DNA of 64,000 nt from Dillenia suffruticosa (Eukaryota; Streptophyta; Magnoliopsida; Dilleniales; Dilleniaceae), in assembly GCA_033439265.1 (NCBI GenBank), contig JAVTVX010000010.1, forward strand, positions 23,301,056 to 23,365,055. Direction: 5' to 3'. Positions 1 to 11,816 of this stretch are shown in pieces. The position numbers and the translations under genes were made by a program. Below the pieces are notes generated by a model, which worked only from the letters and a program-made list of their open reading frames with translations, was not told the DNA's origin and searched no databases. Positions within the stretch are counted from its first letter, which is position 1; each line of letters begins with the position of its first letter.

Positions 1-2572
1 TATCCAATAGGCTTTAGTGCATCTTATGAGATTCGATCAATGAACAAACGTGCTATCCACATAAAGATATGACACAAGCTGACATAAAAAATGAGGCCAC
101 AAGTTAATTGATGATTAGAAGATGAAACACATTCTTGAGGGCCAAAGAAGAGTGAAAAGGAGCAAGTTCTTTGGTAAAAGGGCACTATAAAAGCATTTAT
201 TTCAAAGAAAGTCCAAGATATTAGATGGGCATATAATATAAGATCAAAATATGAGAGAAAACAAGCAACAAAAGCAAAATCCGAAGTTATTTAACTTACA
301 GCATGCATGTAAAGGACCAGGTCAAACACAACACTCATCTGAAGTTGCTGCTTACATGTTGGGTATGCCTCGTAACATGCCAAGCTCTTATTCTTATTTT
401 GAGCATGGACACTTTTAAGTGCTCCCCTAACCCTTAAGAGACACTTTAAATAGCTCGTTTAACACAACTAGGATATTATATTGTTCCAAATACTAACAGA
501 AGTCTCCTATTTTAGTGGTTCGCATCAAAGTCCTTTTCATTTCTTAATGATGTTGTGTTGTTTATAGATCACTTTTCCAATTTTTAGGTTGTACAGTTTT
601 GCGTCGCCTGCATGCTCTGTTTATATATTTCTCTTTTTCTATCCAAAAAAAAAAACAGAGAGAGAGAGAGAGAGAGCAGGAAAGACCGGTGATGTTTGAA
701 ATATATTACTGCCTCATTTACTATCATTTGAAAGTTTAGTGGCAAATAAATTAACATGGTACAAAATGCAATAATGTAACACTGTTATCTCAGTGTCATT
801 TCTAAGCCATGCCATGCCCTATTTTATGGAAATTTGCTACATGTATGTCTCATCTTCTATTTGGGCTTTACAGTAAACTAACATCAGTACCCAGTACCAA
901 ATAATTCCCGTCAAGATCCAACTTTGAAGAGTCCCAAATGGGAAAATAATGTCTAGTGAATGCTTCAACTTCATGAAAGCTACTAAAAGGTCATGCTTAC
1001 AGCCCCCCTTGGAATCAGCTTCTCCTTTCAAGCAGATCAACCAAATTTCAAGTGTGACCCTAACCATTACAACTTGCATCCTTTTGGGCATTTCACAAAT
1101 AACATCTTGATAAATAATTAAGCAACAGCAAAACATGAAATCCAGTGCAGCACCCGAAAGTTCATGGAACTACCCTATTCAAGGCACATAAAGCTGACAA
1201 CTTCAACCTATTGACATATATGAAAACATTTTTTTGCATAACACAGAATAAGTATCAAGAAGGCATCCAAAGGCTAGCTTAAACACTCATAGTGTACCAA
1301 ACATAGCAAACACGATGCAATAAATAACCATTCTTACCATGGAAAAGGGACCAACTTCTTAAAACTAACTAAACAATTCACTCTCTTGCTTCCTCTTGAG
1401 ACTTTTTAGTGAACATTCATTCCTTTAACCAGTCAAACGTCAGTTTACAAGCTCATGAAATCCAAATACTAGATGTGGATACGATCGTAGCCAGAAAATT
1501 AATTCTTCTGAATTAGGAATCCAGATAAACTGAACTAGATCATGATGCCCAAACATATAATTACAGTAAGAAAAGTGCATCAAAAGATGAGCCTAGATGT
1601 TTCTACACCAGATGTAAGACCTTTCTGGCAAGTAGCCTGAACAAAAAACACATACATGTTCACTCGAACCAGTCAACTGTACCACAGCTTACCTTGAAAT
1701 CATTCTGAAAGCATGAAGTGGATCTGGAACTAAGAACGAGAAATAAAGGACAGATTTTGGTCAAAATCACCACCCCGGGGCAGCGGAATCTACTTCTTAA
1801 CTGCACAATCTTGTAAGCTCAGGTCATATATAAGATTCCTTGTTTAACATTAGACCTCACTCTTGCCTCATACTAACCAATCAACGGAATCTGTTGTTGT
1901 CACTGAGTGGAATTACTAAACTGGGCTCCCAACACGCTTTCCAACTAATAGTTCCATAATGTTTCTAATCACATTGTGATTTATTTCTTATAGACAGTCC
2001 AACAATTCAAACCAGTATCTCATAAAACAAAGAATAAGAAACTTTGTGTAGACCAAGCTGCTGCAAGCATAATGCTTTAGTGGAAGTGAGCAGCTTCAAA
2101 GGGTGGGAGACCTAGTTGCTTTAGCTTGTTCCCAATACTCGCAACAGAAAATAAGAACCAAAGATACAGTAATAGTGGTCAACTCACAAATTAGCTTTTC
2201 ATTCCTGGTAATGATTACAAGGTACGCGGTTTTCCCTCTCTTATAGCTCATCAAATATGCTCAATTCAGAACCCTCACCGACAAAACCTCAGGAGCTTGT
2301 AATAATCAACCAGTCACAGAATGAATTTCATTTCCAGAATCTCGGTTTCTATTTTAATTAGCAAGAAAAAAAACCCACCGGCAAAAAATCCACAGCTAAA
2401 GGCCGCTAAGCCCTACACTTCCTAAACTCAACTCCAACAAATCATCCAATTTCAACAAAAGAAACAAACAGGCAAAGATTCTCAACAAATTCAAACCCTA
2501 GATGAATTCAAACAATCAAATTTCACAGATCACGACACCAAAACCTGAAGGCGAAGCAATTGAGAAACTCAC
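1..2572 (-). other. First intron of the E2F gene (edge of window)
   Basis: This stretch lies downstream of the E2F exon-1 donor (GT at 2572-2571, minus strand, context CCT/GTGAGT). I searched the minus strand for the next E2F exon (basic KRK motif, then the DNA-binding helix) and found none, so the intron appears to run past the left edge and be at least 2.57 kb long. The 99-codon open frame at 837-1136 has no family resemblance. A (GA)n microsatellite sits at about 656-676. I see no other gene here. Confidence 0.6.
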
Positions 2573-2743
2573 AGGAGACTTGACTACGATGGCGTCGGCG
2601 TCGTGATTAGAAGAGACACGATTGAGGTCGGAGGAAGAGAAATGGTGGTAATCGTCGGGAGGAGCAAACGGCGGCTTCATCGACGTGAACGGAAGCTGCC
2701 GCTTCAGCATCTGTCCCGGCGGCTGCGCTGATTGATTCGGCAT
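2573..2743 (-). CDS. E2F: E2F transcription factor (E2FA/E2FB class), first coding exon, partial
   Basis: Encodes the N-terminal 57 residues of a plant E2F, the DP-partnered nuclear factor that controls S-phase genes and binds the retinoblastoma-related protein. Visible hallmarks are KRQLPF at residues 15-20, SMKPPF at 21-26 followed by the DDYHHF motif, and AIVVKSP at 51-57. These match in order the conserved N-terminus of Arabidopsis E2FA and E2FB (MKPPF/DYHRF, then A-I/V-V-K/R-SP). The ATG at 2743-2741 is the first in frame; an upstream in-frame TTG extension has no support. The exon ends in phase 0 at a good donor (GTGAGT), as expected before the KRK-containing exon 2. The DNA-binding, dimerization and RBR-binding parts lie outside the window. 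The family call rests on one exon, but the motif run is specific. Confidence 0.85.
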
Positions 2744-2817
2744 CGAGTCTTTAATACACCGAATTTCGAAGACCAAATGGTCGATTGAAGGAGAAAGCGA
2801 TCGAACCGAACACAGTT

Positions 2818-2818
<1 letters not shown>

Positions 2819-2880
<62 letters not shown>
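2819..2880. repeat. (CT)31 microsatellite in the E2F 5' leader
   Basis: A pure CT run of 62 bp (GA on the sense strand of the E2F gene), beginning 76 bp upstream of the E2F ATG and followed by further GA-rich DNA to about 3150. Given the TATA box near 3187 it would be transcribed as 5' UTR. In plants such GA tracts can bind BPC/GAGA factors; that role is inference. Confidence 0.95.
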
Positions 2881-2890
<10 letters not shown>

Positions 2891-3182
2891 TTCTTAAGCC
2901 TGTCTGTCTCTCCTGCGGAAACTTCTTGGTTTGGGGTTTTCGAGAGAGAGAAAAAAATTAGATCGAAGAGAGAAAGAGAGAGAAGAAGGAAGAGAGAGAA
3001 AATTGAGAAGGAAATATGGAGGAGGAGAGATCTGAGGGTTTGGGGGAAGAAGAAGAAAGGGGGGGTTGAAGAAAGAGGGCGTTTGGATTAAAAAAGCGGG
3101 AGAGAGAGGAAAACGAGGGAAGGTGAAGGAAGCGAGGGAATTTGGTTCGGATATGAGATGTGGAGGGAACCCCAACCCTCCC

Positions 3183-3190
3183 TTTATATA
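3183..3190 (-). promoter_or_regulatory. TATA box of the E2F gene
   Basis: Reads TATATAAA on the minus strand. A start of transcription about 30 bp downstream (around 3155) would give a purine-rich 5' UTR of roughly 410 nt before the ATG at 2743. Position and sequence fit; no start site is measured. Confidence 0.6.
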
Positions 3191-4300
3191 TTTTTTCCAT
3201 TAATTACCCCTTTTTTTGGATATTTACCCAAATAATACCTCACCATGCTAACACACATAAAATAAAATTAAAAATAAATACGATGAGTTACGTTCCAGAT
3301 TCTCATCCTCAGCCGCCTTTGCTCAATGTCTCGACTGCCTTGTCTTTGCTACCCTAAGATTTCCTTTTCTCAACAAGAAAAAAGCATAATTATTAATAAA
3401 AATAATTTAATAATTTTTGTAACAGCAAGATTTTTTAGTAATTATTTGATGTTTTTTTCTATAACGGTAAAGATTTTAAAAAAATTATTAAAAATAAAAA
3501 AAAACATATTTAGAAATTATATAAAAAAATTTATAATTTTTATAATCTCCGTTAAATAAGAGAAAATTTAAAATATATTTTTATCTTAATAATGGTTTAC
3601 AACACATTTCACTACACTAAATCTATAAATGTATAAAGCATGCAGTGAAATCCAAATTAATTAAAAACTCTTAATATAATTAATGATAATGTAAATATTA
3701 AACTTTATTCAATAGATTAAGGTACAACCTCAATTAAGTTTGAGATAATAATTATTTATTTATTTTAACTAAATAAAGATTAAAAAAAAAAACCCCCCAA
3801 AAGCTTTTGGTCGAATTCAGTTGTAAGAATCTTGTACGACCAAGCGAAAATTTCAGATAATAATGTAAAATAAAAATTGATGGGATGGGAATAAATATGT
3901 ATGTATGTGAGAGTGGGTTGGAATGGGCGATGTGCGCATTTTGGGATATAAAGAAAGGCGGCGATGAATTGGAGCGTAAGAGTCAAACAACGCAGTTCAC
4001 AATCTTATCTAGGAGTCAATGCGATGCACCAACCAAAACCTGACAGTGCACTCCACTCTCTTTCTAGTTTCTGCCCACTAGGCGCCTTACCAGAGCCACG
4101 CCTCGTCTTTTGTGTCACCCTCTCAGCCCAACTGCGTTTTCTTCCCCGTGGGCTGCCTAGGGCGCGGTTGGAACACCTTCACTCTCTCGATCCCCTATTT
4201 TTTTTTTTTTTTTTTTTGGGTCTATATCCAAAATTTCACTTTAATTAATTAGGTTGATCTAATTATCAGACCTCCTATAAAAGAAGAGGTCTTCAAAAAT

Positions 4301-4379
4301 AATTTTTTTTGTTTCTAAAGAAACTCGAACCCAAACACTTAGTTAAAGGACATAAAACTCTTTTCACTATACCGACTGA
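4301..4379 (-). mobile_element. Short tRNA-like SINE copy
   Basis: Read on the minus strand this has an A-box-like start (GTATAGTGAAAAGAG), a good B box (GGGTTCGAGTTTC), and then almost at once a poly-A tail (poly-T at 4303-4310 on the plus strand). Layout and length match the ~87-bp elements at 27667, 39389 and 56105. I could not define a target-site duplication, so the ends are approximate. Confidence 0.45.
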
Positions 4380-4395
4380 TTTTTGATTCCTCTAT

Positions 4396-4398
<3 letters not shown>

Positions 4399-4460
<62 letters not shown>
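4399..4460. repeat. (CT)31 microsatellite
   Basis: A pure CT run of 62 bp, the same length as the tract at 2819-2880, in intergenic DNA. Confidence 0.95.
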
Positions 4461-4465
<5 letters not shown>

Positions 4466-5447
4466 CATGAGTTATTTATCACCGTCGATTTCCATGCCTT
4501 ATTCGAGTAATTTAATCAAATATTATGATACTTAATAAAAAATTAATTCTCTTAATTTTTATTTTTTTATTCATATAATTTGAATTTAAAATTTATGATT
4601 TAAAAATTTTAATGCTAAATTGTTATACTAATAGAAGATCGGTACTATCTTCTCCTTGTACTCTGATGCATTTATTAAAACTTAAAATTTAATTTTTAGA
4701 TGATGTTGGTTTTGGTGGAAAAAGATTGCTTTATTAATCCCAAATAATAATTATCATATAAAAGCATAATGATTATTAAATAAAAAACTATACTACTTAG
4801 ACAAGTTGAAATGTTAATTTCCTTGACAATAATAAAAATAATACGAAAGTTCAAAGTTGTTTACTTATACTCAATTCAAATAAATATATTTGATTCTCAA
4901 TACCAATTCATAATAGATCTAATCCCTATGTATCATAAGAAACGATGAAGAAACCATCCAGATATGATTGCTTCAAATAACCCAAATGCATATTCTATTT
5001 TAATTCTCAATATAAATTTCTGAGTTCGTCCATGCCCCAAAACCGTTCCTTTATATTCCCCCCAGACGCATACAATCGATTCTCAATCTGTCATAAGAGA
5101 TTGAAAAGAGGGTGACACAAAGTTGCGGTGTTAACAAAGCCACATCTCCGTGACTGCATTGTAAAAGAAATATTCTCATGGCCAGGAGAAGCATACATGA
5201 GATCTCAAAGGTATGTAATAGCACAGCTAAAGTTTTCCCTCCTTACACATTATATTATCCATTAGATAGAGCACAGGAAACAATCAAGGAAAACTATTTT
5301 AGCAAATGGGCTAAATCCGGATCATTCAAGTCCAAATCCAACCATCCATACAAGCACATGTACTCGATATAGGGGTCTGTTGGCTTCACTGCACGAGGGC
5401 TTTCCATCACCAAGCCGTGGATCCCCTCCAGGTCTCAAGCAAGCCAC

Positions 5448-5542
5448 CTAGCCAGAGCTTGGTCCACTGGAGGTACTATTTTCAGGAGAATTTTCCTTCT
5501 CCTGTTTAGCAGGTTGTTGCCCGTGTTTGCGAAATTCGATTC
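5448..5542 (-). CDS. Last coding exon of an unidentified gene
   Basis: A strong acceptor (TTTGTTGGCAG) precedes 95 nt that read, after two bases completing a split codon, 30 residues and a TAG stop: IEFRKHGQQPAKQ, then a Ser/Pro/Glu-rich tail ending in SSGPSSG. Composition and the abrupt splice border look like a genuine C-terminus, hydrophilic and probably disordered. I do not recognise the family. The entering phase requires an upstream exon ending one base into a codon, which I could not place with confidence. A candidate promoter and 5'-UTR exon lie at 7765-8180, implying a ~2-kb intron-rich interior. It could also be a remnant of a decayed gene. Confidence 0.5.
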
Positions 5543-6519
5543 CTGCCAACAAACAAAACCTTACAATCTGGATGTCACTGCAACATCCAAAACAAGGTAA
5601 TGAAAACAGGTTTTCCACAAAAAATATAATGTATCGGTATTTTCAAGAATATTTGGATTAGCCAAAAAAGAAACCAAGTAGCCGACCAGTTCTGAAACTG
5701 AGGCACAAAAGCTAGCGGTCTCCGTTCAACTTCTAAATCATTAATAAACTACATATCAGAAAAGCGGCCATTTACCCATATGTCATAAACTGGAAATATA
5801 CTATAACGAACAGCTTTTCAGACAAGTTTACCCAAATACATGTTCTAATATGAACATCACAGTTGAGGCACCATAAAACTACCGCGGGTATAATAGTTCG
5901 GATGAACTAAAAGCAGCATCCTTAATGACATACCCATATCTGAGGTCCAATCCAAACCATTAGAAACTGAAAATCGGCATGGACCGGAGTACAAAGTACA
6001 GAGTGATCTTCAGAAGAGCTAGTTTTGTCCTTATTTAGAATGGTCCTGACATGGTGCACCAGTATGGACCCGTTGACTTGCAGACAGGCTGAAGCAAATC
6101 TCAGTACCATCCTCTCTGGGTTTGGGTTGATTGGCATGAATAAACCACAACCCTAATCTAATTCAACGAGTTTAAAGATCACAACCGCTATTCTGAAGAT
6201 TCATTGTAAATGAACACAAGCTATAACCGTGGATGCATTGTACACGAACACTAGCTATAACCGTGCAATAAGCTGAAGATTCATCAGCATAACATTTCCT
6301 TGTGAAGTAGTTTAAATTTCGGCATCTCAAGTCTTAGAAATCCAGCATCCAACGTAGCTGATCTAAAACTGAAACAGATATTAACCTCTATGAACGTAAA
6401 AAACAATTAATACCTCGCCAAGCACAATCAAATGTACAAATTAATATTGCTGCCATAAATTAGATACAGACATTGAGGTAGAACTATACTCTGACAAATT
6501 CTGGATTCTTCAAAGATAT

Positions 6520-6551
<32 letters not shown>

Positions 6552-7764
6552 CAATGTATGTCACCAGAAGGTCTTAAGTACTCCATGGCAGGGGTTATCA
6601 TGCAACAGTCTTAACAAAATCAACCTCAAGGTTTCCATCCCAGACAAGAAGGGACTGAACCTATGTTCAAGTAAAAATTGCCCCAAAATATGAACTGACT
6701 CGATCTAAAACATACACAGAACATAATTTTGAATGGCCAAATCGAAACAACGGATCAACTTCAGTTATTCTTATCAATTCAGAATTCAGGTGACTCATCA
6801 CTAATGAGACGAGCGTTGCTTGTTGATATTTCAAGGGACTTGCAAAACTACCCTGAAGAACTCCAAATTGCCAGTGTGTACGGACCAAAGAAGAAGGTTT
6901 AGGCTCCTGCAGACGGGATAGCGGCAGTCTTTCGAGCCTAAACCATAAAATGCCATCAACTCCCCAATCAAATTTGTCAAGGTACAGAGTCAACCTAGGC
7001 TCAAATTTGAATTGGACAGAAGTTAGCACCCTGTCTGGTAGGACATCCTATAAAGTATTACACGCATATCAAAGAAGCCCCTTGTTCAACAGTAACCGCA
7101 TTATGAAGAGGAAATGCACGATCAAATAATAGATCCAGCAGCGATTAGACTAGCTAACCGTCAGAGCGAGACAGGTCATTAAAGAGTCAGATACAGTGTA
7201 CAATTCAAGCTTTTATGCTTAAATGCATTCAGGAAACCAAAATACACGGTGTTGACACGAAAAAACTGAAACAGACAAGGTCGTACTCCCAGTGGCCACA
7301 AGATAGAAAATTCCATGGCACTTCGGATAGCCAGCATATTCCTAGGTCGGTCATGTATTGGAACCCTTTACCAAAGTAATGCATTTGAGTTTGTGCCCTC
7401 CGACCAAAGTGGGGTCAGGCAAATAAACACCTGCAGAAGAATAGAACCCGCAAGAAAACCCCTAATTTTCAAGAGATGATAATACTTCCTACGCTTGAAC
7501 AGCGCAGAATCAAATTTTAGTTCATTAAGGGCCATTATAGGGATTGATCCAATTCAAGGAATGTTATTACTTATGTGATTTTCCCGTTAAAAGGGCTTAA
7601 ATTATAACCAAAAGGGGCAAACCCAAATCAGGAAAACAGAGAAAAATCCCAAATTCACATTCAGGGAGTGGAATTATTGAGTTTATGTGCTAGATATAAG
7701 TGAAAGTAAGCAGAAAAACGCTAACGGGAAAGACCCGTGATCAGGTACAAAGAGAAATAAGTAC
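5543..7764 (-). other. Introns and unresolved exons of the unidentified gene
   Basis: One plausible internal exon is 7378-7430 on the minus strand: acceptor CTTCTGCAG, then a reading VYLPDPTLVGGHKLKC, and a donor-like GTAAAG. Its end phase does not join directly to the 5448-5542 exon. A 120-codon minus-strand frame at 6667-7029, preceded by an acceptor-like CAG near 7028, has no recognised family. A (GA)n tract is at about 6522-6550. Confidence 0.3.
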
Positions 7765-8145
7765 CTTTTTGTGACGATCATGGAATAAATCCGCAGCAAA
7801 AGCAACAAACCTTTTTCAGTTCTCGTCCTCGCAGAACCTGCGTGTGGCTGAGACGAGAGAAAAATATTCACATTCAGAGTGGAAATACGGGTCGGATCGA
7901 CCTGGGTCAGGTAATTGGGGAGGTGGATGGGTGGGTGTGGTCCGGTTGGGAGGGAAAGAGATGGATGATCACAGGTGGACAGAAAAGACTCGACCACGTG
8001 TGTGATTTTGGCGGGAAAAAAATGGTCTTTGGGTCCCACCAAAAGCGCTCCTCATGTTTAGCGTCATGCGCACGCACGGGCAGCACATATTCTCCTCCTC
8101 GGATTATTGAGATTAAGATTCCAACTTTAAACAATCACGCCCTCC
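7765..8145 (-). other. Candidate 5'-UTR exon of the unidentified gene
   Basis: A splice donor (AAAAAG/GTACTTATTT) at 7765/7764 follows DNA with no long coding frame ending in the right phase, downstream of a TATA-like element. This suggests a non-coding first exon with a leader intron. A CACGTG G-box lies near 7995-8000 within it. Confidence 0.35.
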
Positions 8146-8171
8146 ACACGGGTCAATTAAGTCATTAACGG

Positions 8172-8180
8172 CTATATATC
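8172..8180 (-). promoter_or_regulatory. TATA-like element for the unidentified gene
   Basis: Reads ATATATAGC on the minus strand, about 30 bp upstream of the proposed 5'-UTR exon. Assigned by position only. Confidence 0.4.
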
Positions 8181-8564
8181 CTTTTTCCTCTGCTTCAATT
8201 TCACGTCTCCCTTAGGTCGGAGGTTTTTTGTTTTTGTTTTTGTTTTTGTTTTCTTTTCTTTGTCTTTTTTTTGGCTATGCTTTTCGGTGGGTAGTGTTCC
8301 GCCGTGATTGACATTGCCATTTACCTGATCTGCATGCCAGAGATAAAAGTGAAAAAATTTACATATGAATATACACGTGTAATACTATTAATTAAGCTAT
8401 TTTATCACTACTGTCTAACTAAAATATTAATAATCTAATATATTTATATAAAATACTTATTTTATGAATCATTATCATTAACAAATTTTAAACTTTGAAT
8501 TCAATAAATAAAGAAAAAGATTAACACTTTTAGTTTAATCCAAATGAGATTTAATGGGCATAAA

Positions 8565-8680
8565 AAAGGGTAACGCACCCTGGCCTGTTGCCCCAGTGCC
8601 ACAAGGGTTCATCTGATGACGAGGGTTTGAGACTCGAGAACCTTATGCAAAGGGTAATGTCATTTTCTCAGTGAAAAACA
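8565..8680 (+). mobile_element. Possible tRNA-derived SINE fragment
   Basis: Contains a B-box-like run (GGGTTTGAGACTCG) preceded by tRNA-like DNA (TGCCCCAGTGCCAC) at normal A-to-B spacing, then a short body and an A-rich end. No target-site duplication was found; the ends are approximate. Confidence 0.35.
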
Positions 8681-9065
8681 GAAAAAATGCTAGAGGTATC
8701 AAGCAGTAAAGAATTGTGAAGTAGGAAAACAAAAGCATAGGGAAGCAATAAAGAAAGATATCATGCAAGAAAGAATCATTATTGTCATGTGCAAAGGGAC
8801 AAAAGCTTTTTTGAGCATTGATTGCCCAATCAGATTGACAGCCAACTGGAAAAGATCATTAGAAGCTAGATTTTGTGACCAGAAGACAAAAGAATCTCTG
8901 CCAATTAAATTAAAAAAAATGGAGTGGCACAATGGTAAAGATGCACCATACGGTAAAAATAAAAGAGCCAAAATTAGGAACCACCCCACTCGTCGCTTCC
9001 TTAGTTCAAGCTATATGAGCATCCTTCATCGTTCTCAAAAATACGACACGCACAGAAACATTACC

Positions 9066-10472
9066 ATGGCTTCTCCTCTAAAATTCTCTTCCTCTTTCTC
9101 TTTCGCTTCGCTACTTTACTTTCTCTCTCTAACCTCTCTATCTCCTCTTACTACCTCCACCCTCACAATTCCTCTTTCTCTTTCCCATTTCAATCCAAAC
9201 CCATCTCCAGACACATTCCAGAAACTCAACCACATCGCCTCTGTTTCTCTCTCCAGAGCTAAACACATCAAAAACCCACCTACGCTTTCTCAAATTACAA
9301 CCAAAGAACCTCTCTTCTCTCACAATTATGGAGGTTACTCAATTCCTCTCAGCTTCGGAACACCACCACAAACAATTCCATTCCTACTGGACACGGGTAG
9401 TGACCTTGTTTGGTTTCCTTGTACTCACCGGTATTTCTGCAAAAACTGTTCTTTTCCGAATAACCCCACAAATATTCCTTCATTTATTCCCAAACTCTCT
9501 TCGAGTTCGAAGCTCTTAGGTTGTGTGAACCCCAAATGTGGTTGGATTCATGATCCAGATATTCATTCTCGTTGCAGAGATTGCGAATCTGACTTCAAAA
9601 ATTGTTCCCAGTTATGTCCTTATATAATTCTTTACGGTTCGGGAACTACAGGAGGAATTGCTCTAGAAGAAACCCTGGATTTACCCAATTTGAAAGTCCC
9701 AGATTTTGTTGTTGGATGTTCTCTGTTTTCGCAACGACAACCTGCGGGAATTGCTGGGTTTGGTCGAGGTTCGGCTTCTTTGCCTTCTCAATTGGGACTA
9801 AGCAAATTCTCGTACTGTCTTCTTTCTCGGAAATTCGACGATTCCGAGAAGAGCAGTGATTTAATTTTGGATACAGGGTCAACTCCCGATAAAAGAACAG
9901 AGGGTCTTAGTTACACGCCATTGCTGAAAAACGCATTCGCCAGGAAAAGTGAGTTTTCCGTTTACTACTACGTTGGTCTCCGGCGAATTTCGGTCGGCGG
10001 AAAGAAAGTCAAGGCTCCATACAAGTATCTCTACCCAGGATCTGACGGCAACGGAGGTACGATAATAGACTCCGGCACGACGTTTACCTACATGGTCAGC
10101 GAGGTTTTCAATCTCGTCGCTAATGAGTTCGTTAATCAGGTGAAGAATTATGAAAGAGCAATTAACGTTGAACAAATGACCAAGTTGAGGCCGTGTTTTA
10201 ATATTTCTGGGAGCGAAACGGTGTCGTTTCCAGAACTGAAGTTCCACTTCAAAGGTGGTGCTGAGCTGGCACTACCATTGTCCAATTATTTTTCGATTGT
10301 TGACGATGTTGTTTGTTTGACTATGGTCACCGACGGAGTGCTCGGCGATGAATCGGATGGTGGACCTTCGATTATTTTGGGGAACTTTCAGCAGCAGAAT
10401 TTTTACATGGAGTATGATTTGAGGAATGAGAGATTAGGGTTCAGACATCAGTCTTGCGACAACAAAAACTGA
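9066..10472 (+). CDS. Secreted pepsin-like aspartic protease, nepenthesin-type (A1 family)
   Basis: An intronless gene of 468 aa. Residues 1-32 form a hydrophobic signal peptide; a short prosegment follows, and the mature fold begins near NYGGYSIPLSFGTP (87-100). Catalytic motifs are DTGS at 109-112 and DSGT at 335-338; the flap tyrosine is Y190 in ILYGSG. The Cys-rich insert typical of nepenthesin-type enzymes spans about 119-184 (C119, 125, 128, 153, 158, 170, 173, 180, 184). The C-terminus has the usual ILGNFQQQN (437-445) and a final Cys near 464. Both aspartates are present, so it should be active, cleaving proteins in the apoplast or endomembrane system. The ATG at 9066 is chosen because it starts the signal peptide; the frame is open 101 codons further upstream, but that part is low-complexity and lacks support. 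A TATATGAG box at about 9012-9019 fits this start. Substrate cannot be told. Confidence 0.92.
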   Translation: MASPLKFSSSFSFASLLYFLSLTSLSPLTTSTLTIPLSLSHFNPNPSPDTFQKLNHIASVSLSRAKHIKNPPTLSQITTKEPLFSHNYGGYSIPLSFGTPPQTIPFLLDTGSDLVWFPCTHRYFCKNCSFPNNPTNIPSFIPKLSSSSKLLGCVNPKCGWIHDPDIHSRCRDCESDFKNCSQLCPYIILYGSGTTGGIALEETLDLPNLKVPDFVVGCSLFSQRQPAGIAGFGRGSASLPSQLGLSKFSYCLLSRKFDDSEKSSDLILDTGSTPDKRTEGLSYTPLLKNAFARKSEFSVYYYVGLRRISVGGKKVKAPYKYLYPGSDGNGGTIIDSGTTFTYMVSEVFNLVANEFVNQVKNYERAINVEQMTKLRPCFNISGSETVSFPELKFHFKGGAELALPLSNYFSIVDDVVCLTMVTDGVLGDESDGGPSIILGNFQQQNFYMEYDLRNERLGFRHQSCDNKN

Positions 10473-11800
10473 CTTGAAATTTAGTCAGTTTAATGGCTTC
10501 AATTGACTTACCTAGCACAAGACATCATTATCTACGATCCGTAATTTGCCTTTTTTTTTTTTTTAATATAGGAGAGATCCAGGTTCAAGAATTAAAGGAG
10601 ATGTTTCAGTTGAATCATGACTCATCATCTACTGCAATCTATTTATACCCGCATTTTCTTTCTTATTTTAACCCAGACAATAAATGTATTTGATTATTGA
10701 AAATAAATTATGGATATAAATCTTTAGTATGTGAAATAGAAAACAACTAGAAGATCATTAATAAATCTTTAGTTTTAAAAGTTAGAAGATTTATATTTAT
10801 TTTTCTTTGTTATTGACAATCTCGTGACTTGTAAATTCAATGGGTGTCCTGCCCTTTTTTGGATGGGGTAGATGGGGTTTGGGATCCACTTAACCACCCC
10901 TATGTACCAACCCCAAGTTACCATTAATAAATCTTTAGGGCAAGAATAGCTCATTGAAGATTCAACTCAATGATAGAACTTCAATCTTTTAAAGCTTCAT
11001 CTGCATTATTTGTCATATAGCTCAGTGTTGGTCCATGGGTAAGCAGCAGCCACAAACACCGTGTAATGAAGTGATAAACCTTGCCTCTGCATGTACTAAG
11101 AGTGGATTGTTCTTGTGGGGACCTTTTGTTCGGAACTTTTTCGGCACTAAAATATAGTGTCGTCTCACCAGCACTTGTTGGCTTCTGAGCTGTATCCTGT
11201 TGTTGCATACTTAATAGCCAATTTTTCTTTTGCCGGAATGTAGTTGTGATCAGATCGCCATTCACCACAAAAAGAAAATACCCCGCCTGATTTTTTAGGG
11301 ACTACGCTAGAAGTAACCATGGCCAGTGAATCCAAAAGGAAAAAACAAATTTAAGGTCACTGTCAAGCCAATGAACAAAAATGGCGTGGGTTAGAGCTCA
11401 TCATATGATGAGTAGTTGTCAGCCCGTGTATTAGCAGAGGTATTTGGCACCCACTGACCTCTACCATGTTCCTGTGCCTGCTAAGAGCAGCGTTAACTAT
11501 CCAGCCAAGTGTGGTTTAGTGGAATTTTCGTTGCACTTTACTTCCAACTGTCGTTCTTTGCCCGGCTGCCATGTTGCCTGAAACTGTTTTGCTCTTGAGA
11601 AGACGGAGCTCCACCGCATGACGAAAAAACTTGGCTGCTACTGTCTCAATTGAACTTCAATTCATTTTCTTGGGAATGAGAAGTGGTTGGAGATTCTTAC
11701 CTCTACCAAGCCATCCCTTACCAGCTCCTTTATAAATCATCTCCAGAGTTGAACTGACAAAACTACCTCTCCTATAGCCTTCAGGAGTCTGCTCCCCTTC
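10473..11800. other. Intergenic: protease 3' UTR and unassigned DNA
   Basis: The first ~200 bp is AT-rich and likely holds the protease 3' UTR. Further right, the minus-strand frame at 10981-11268 has no family resemblance. DNA at 11500-11800 may be the C-terminal tail of the neighbouring XRN pseudogene (Gly/Arg codons on the minus strand), but I could not align it. Confidence 0.45.
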
Positions 11801-11816
11801 TTCATGTTCTCCCCCT

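Larger units (their letters stand above)
3200..5447. other. AT-rich intergenic DNA
   Basis: No exon-like open frame is supported. The spacer holds a small SINE-like copy and a CT tract (listed separately) and otherwise AT-rich unique DNA. The 94-codon frame at 3964-4248 and the frame at 5178-5372 lack any family resemblance. Confidence 0.6.

Noticed and set aside
2816-3200. Open frames of 77-93 codons on both strands over the CT/GA tract
   Set aside because: They are produced by the dinucleotide repeat and purine-rich leader (poly Leu-Ser, Arg-Glu), and the plus-strand frame has a TTG start.
9879-10247. 122-codon minus-strand frame
   Set aside because: Shadow of the aspartic protease gene.
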